A stretch of DNA of 64,000 bases from Sternotherus odoratus. Lineage: Eukaryota; Chordata; Testudines; Kinosternidae. The notes under the pieces were generated by a model, which made no database searches, was not told the DNA's origin, and saw only the letters and a list, made by a program, of their open reading frames with translations. Below, piece after piece: positions 60,106 through 64,000 of the stretch. The translations under genes and the position numbers were made by a program. Location of the stretch: positions 12,709,845 to 12,773,844 of the forward strand of contig JAVMKO010000022.1 in the NCBI GenBank assembly GCA_032164245.1. The letters are read 5' to 3'. How positions within the stretch are numbered: the first letter of the stretch is position 1; each line of letters begins with the position of its first letter.

Positions 60106-61560
60106 ACACTTGTAGTGAATCAGGCCAAGGCAATAAACCCCCTGTAGTAGGGGAAAATCCTGCCTCTAATCCATGGCTGAGGATTGTCCCACACTATTGT
60201 GGCTCTGTGGAGCAAGGGGCAGAGGGATTGAGGAAGGACTCAGGGGAAGGACAGTGGATTTGCTGCTAGGCTCCAGGCTGTGGAGCAGTACAGAGGCTTT
60301 GACAGCCTAGTCACAGGAGTAGTGGTGGTGGCTGAGCTCTGTTGCCTTTGTGGGTGTGTTACATTCCCCACCAGGAACCCTAGTGCACAGCTTGAATAGG
60401 AGGTGGTGTGTGTAAGGTGATCCTCTTGGGGGAAGGGAGGTCAGAGAGGAACCTTCCCCAGACACATGCAGCTTTGCACATTTGCTCAGGTGCATTAAGG
60501 CTGGAATGTTCTGCTGGTATTGGCCACAACCAGAAGCCGGCTGCATGACTAGGCAGCCCAGTGATCGGATCCACTATGAAAGAGTGTAGGAGTCGTCGAT
60601 GGTTCCTGATTCCAAACAGCCCATGGCAGGCCTGTCTTTGCCTGCTAGATTTTGAGGCAGTATTGCATCAGCTCATAACTTCCGGCTACAATGGAAATAC
60701 CTAGAGGAGATTGTGTGACCTGCTCTGAGAGAGCACAGATGGTTGGTAATAGAGCCAGGTAGCTAGGACTTTAGTCTGTGAAATCTATCATAGCTGTCTG
60801 GGATCTCTGGAATAGGTGCTTAATCAGCTGTTAGATTCTGTTGTTCCAAAATCATCTACTTTGTTCATTTCCCATCCTCCCCATCAGCGAAGTACCTCAT
60901 TTTACCATTGTTGCCTGTTTCCAAAATGTCTCCTGATCTCGGTGTGCAGCCTGCAGACTGGCATGGGGCTGGCAGTATTCCTTCAGCCGCTTGCAAGGAT
61001 CCTGCATATGAGGGAGGCTTTTGCCTTTAATTTTCTCTTTTGCGATCACTGGTGTAATGTAGAGGAGGGCTGCTGACGTCCATGGAGTTACTCCAGATTT
61101 ACACCACTGTAATTCACAGCTGGATTTGGTCCCATAGCCAGAGAATAATTGATAGATGCTTTATCTCTTAAAGAGTAATGAAAACGTTTGTTATACACAG
61201 AAACATAATGGCTTTGAAATGACTTGCTGAGCAAACATCACTGTGGCACTACTTTTGTTTTCCCATTCGGTGTATGAGTCTATAAACATGTACCTACTGC
61301 CTACAAGTGAGTTGAGGTGTTGGTATTGTGTGTGCTATGATGAACTCCAATAAATAGTTCTGTAATAAATACAAAACAGTGGTGTATAAAAACAAAACCA
61401 AAGTAGTACTGTACTGTTAATAACAGGGAGGTTGTCCACGTCTACGACCTGACCCTGTAAAGTGCTGCTGTATAGAACTAGAAAATTCATTTCCCCCAAC
61501 CCTCTGTTTTTAGGGACGAGCCCTCTTAACTCTTGTTGAGGTAAATGGCAAATGAGATCT

Positions 61561-61790
61561 CTAAGGGCTCGTCTACACTGGCAACTTACAGCACTGCAAC
61601 TTTCTCGCTCAGGGGTGTGAAAAAACACACTACAGGTGCTGCAAGTTACAATGCTGTAAAGTGGCAGTTTAGACAGTGCACTAGTGCTGAGAGCTATGCC
61701 CCTCATGGAAGTGGGGTTTTGTATTGCACTGAGGGAGCCCTCCCAGAGCTGTGACAACACAGGCAGGTTAAAACACTGCTGTAGCAGCTT
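61561..61790. repeat. GTCTACAC-family MITE
   Basis: 'taagggctcgtctacactgg', 'caacttacagcactgcaact', 'ttctcgctcaggggtgtgaa' and a partly inverted 'gctgcaagttacaatgctgt'. Right boundary uncertain. The 185-codon minus-strand frame across it is an artefact. Confidence 0.6.
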
Positions 61791-62529
61791 TGAAGAGGTG
61801 GGGCCTCCAAACAGAGGGTGACCAGAGCTTTTACTGAATGTGCCTTTACGAGCACTCAATTTTATTGATGTGTTTGCAGTATTTAACAGCACCAGTAATT
61901 CTTTGTCAGCTTATAATGACCCCTCCAACCACAGTGCGGTGGAGTGGTGGCATTTGAAGGGTGTTATGACTTGAAAATACATTCAAAATAACTTAGAGAA
62001 GCCAGGCCGCTATGCCTCTTATTTGCAATACATCTTATTTAGGTGTCAACCTATGAAAGCAATGCAGCTTTTTAGGCTCTGGCTGGCTAATTCTCTGCCT
62101 CAGCATTTACATGCCATAATAAAAACACTTAGGCCTATCAGAAATGAATACTGTTCCTTTCATTGCAGAATAATTAAGGGTGACCCTTGTTAAAGGCATG
62201 GTGTGCGTACGCTATACATCATTGGATTACCTGTCTCTTTGGCAGCATTTTTCAAGTGTACGAAAGTTTTTATTTTCTGATGTTTATTCATTTAGATGCT
62301 ATTTCTTTAGTAATGAGGCAGAACTTATTTTCCAGCCCCTACAGGTGGCTTTGTCAGCTATCCAAACCATGCATGAAAAGGCAGATTTTTCAACTGATCT
62401 CTCCATTAGAGCAAGGCTAATATTGGATAAGCAAGGTTTCACCTAGTTTTGATTCATGCCTGGCTGTTCAAGATTTGGGGCTTCTTACACACAAACTTAA
62501 TGGATAAATCATTTTGACATCGAAGGACC

Positions 62530-62605
62530 ATCTTTTTGTTCTGTTTGTACAGTGCTTAGCACCATGGGGTTGTTGACAATAAAGTAATGCAAATAAATAC
62601 ATGGA
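62530..62605 (+). repeat. SINE/L2-like 3' tail
   Basis: 'ctttttgttctgtttgtaca', 'gtgcttagcaccatggggtt' and 'aatgcaaataaatacatgg' include the A-rich terminal part missing from the other copies. Confidence 0.7.
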
Positions 62606-62949
62606 TAATATTCTGTATAATTATCTATCTTTGAGAGCCTTTCCAACCGAAGTGACTCTCCCTTTTATTCCCTCCCCACCACCTCGCCCTCACAGAACTT
62701 TAAGGGAGAAGAGCCAGAGAATCCATACAGCTCGCTAGGGACTTGGCTATTGCTATTGATTTTTTACATGGAAGACACTATTGCAGTTTTTAAAACCTCA
62801 AATAGAGATAAATAAAAATGAAACTTTCAGCAGGATTCTATTAAACCCAATCCTGATCCCAGAACTCAAACCTAATCCCAAATTCTACAGCCAAACCTGA
62901 CCTTAACCCCAAAATCAACTCAAATCTTAACTTCTGGAATCAACTGAAA

Positions 62950-63115
62950 AGCAGAAAAACTTTGTAGCACCTTAGAGACTAACCAGTTTATTTCAGCATA
63001 CGCTTTCGTGGGCTATAGCCCACTTTATTGGCTGCATCCGATGAAGTGGGCTATAGCCCACGAAAGCTTATGCTGAAATAAACTGATTAGTCTTTAAGGT
63101 GCTACAAAGTCTTCC
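62950..63115. mobile_element. Penelope-like palindromic element
   Basis: Left arm 'actttgtagcaccttagaga' ... 'cgctttcgtgggctatagcc' is opposed by 'ggctatagcccacgaaagct' ... 'tctttaaggtgctacaaagt'. The hinge is at about 63022-63037. It has CCGATGA (63038-63044) and GAAA (63062-63065), but the base at the predicted cleavage position is G, which is not permitted in hammerheads. Confidence 0.87.
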
Positions 63116-63369
63116 TCAGTCTGTATATGTAAATAAAACACAGCTGCTAATCTTAAACCTAAAAAACAGGGTTTGCAAACCTTAAATGAGATTAGTTCCC
63201 AACAAAAACCCACCACAAAAAAAAGTCCAATCCTAACTCTGAAACTGTCTAACCTAACCTGAAACAATAACTCAAACCCCTAACCAACCTTGGATAACTG
63301 CAGTGTGCCAACCAGCATTAATGCTGGGAAGTGCTTTTCATCCCAGTTTCTGAGTGCTTTGAACAGGTG

Positions 63370-63610
63370 ACTAGGTGGTCTTATTCCTACTTTGCAGAAG
63401 GGTAAATCACGTAGGCTTTTTGAGCTTCACATCACCTGAAGTCACACGGTCCAGATTTTCAAAGCAGCTCAAGACCCATCATTGAGCACTTCAGAAAAAT
63501 CAGACCCCAATGTGCTGAGCTCTTTGGAAAATCTGGTTCCTATGTGTCTGTGCCAAAACTGGGGATAGAACCCAGCAGTCCTGACTCCCTGCTCAAACCA
63601 CAGAACAGCC
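63370..63610 (-). repeat. MIR-type SINE (antisense), interrupted
   Basis: 'cctactttgcagaagggtaa' at the left and 'aactggggatagaacccagc', 'agtcctgactccctgctcaa', 'accacag' at the right are the tail and head of an antisense MIR. Between them (63445-63540) is a fold-back fragment, 'cagattttcaaagcagctca' ... 'gctctttggaaaatctgg', apparently inserted into the SINE. Confidence 0.6.
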
Positions 63611-64000
63611 TCCCTCTTACCCCTCCAGCTCAAAAAAGGTGGGTCTCCTCTGATTACTTAGTCCTAGGGCTGAAATACTCAAATGTCAAGCTCCTAAATG
63701 CATATTGAGGCTTCTAGTACACTTGGTCTGATTTCTCTCTCCCCCCCCCCCCCCAAAAGTGCCAGCTGGTAGTAAAGCCAGTGAGTACCCATGTATTCTG
63801 AACCTCCTGAAAATACAGTTGTTTAGTTGAAATATAGAGTTAGGAATTGTCTAACTGTAGACAGTCAAGATGGTGACATGTGACCCTGGATCATGTTTTA
63901 TAATATGCTGCAGTAACTGGAACACAATCAAATTGTAATCAAACAGTCTGCTAATGTGACAAACCAAGTGTCTTCATGTGTTCACAAACAGCCAGCTGCA

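Larger units (their letters stand above)
32121..64000. other. Intergenic DNA upstream of KCND3
   Basis: No credible coding exon, RNA gene or second CpG island is seen in these 32 kb. The recognised repeats are listed one by one. Between them, stretches such as 32793-33640, 33951-35196, 38946-39620, 40200-40789, 42111-43546, 44626-46080, 48151-51666, 53543-55706, 55837-57000, 59521-59997, 60106-61560 and 61791-62529 hold nothing I can name beyond short homopolymers and eroded ancient repeats. In mammals CTTNBP2NL lies upstream of KCND3, but no part of it was recognised. Confidence 0.75.

Noticed and set aside
61335..61892. 185-codon minus-strand frame
   Set aside because: It runs across the MITE at 61561-61790, and the residues reflect repeat sequence.

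Overview
This is a vertebrate nuclear window, most likely from a turtle. A crocodilian or other non-avian sauropsid is less likely but not excluded. The reasons are one split potassium-channel gene, a CpG-island promoter region, AT-rich non-coding DNA, and a repeat mixture typical of that group: CR1 3' ends, Penelope-like terminal repeats, CORE/MIR-type SINEs and short hAT-type MITEs. There are no operons, prokaryotic genes or CRISPR arrays.

The only protein-coding gene I can support is KCND3 (Kv4.3, A-type voltage-gated K+ channel), on the minus strand. Its first coding exon is 25673-26778. It encodes residues 1-368 plus two bases of codon 369 and ends inside the selectivity-filter sequence at a GTAAGT donor. 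The likely acceptor of this exon is at 26855. A non-coding exon 1 is proposed at about 30622-31080, next to a CpG island at about 31180-32120. The remaining KCND3 exons lie beyond the left edge.

Layout: 1-25672 is the start of the large KCND3 intron 2; 25673-26854 is exon 2; 26855-30621 is proposed intron 1; 30622-32120 is exon 1 plus the CpG-rich promoter region; 32121-64000 is upstream intergenic DNA in which I find no credible coding exon. Repeats are scattered through both large non-coding blocks, and several have recognisable target-site duplications (TSDs).

The most interesting non-genic content is: (i) at least nine Penelope-like terminal-repeat fragments of one family, several folded into near-perfect palindromes, one of which (33700-33737) keeps a full hammerhead-ribozyme-like core; (ii) a 5S-rRNA-derived SINE-like insertion (52081-52312, minus strand) flanked by an 11-bp duplication; (iii) a roughly 130-bp inverted duplication at 20022-20618 abutting a CR1 reverse-transcriptase fragment; (iv) three hAT-type MITEs with 8-bp target duplications; (v) an ATG-free stretch of about 480 nt that supports the proposed KCND3 leader. 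I did not find a convincing new gene system. Repeat family names come from recognition of consensus-like sequence, not from a database search.
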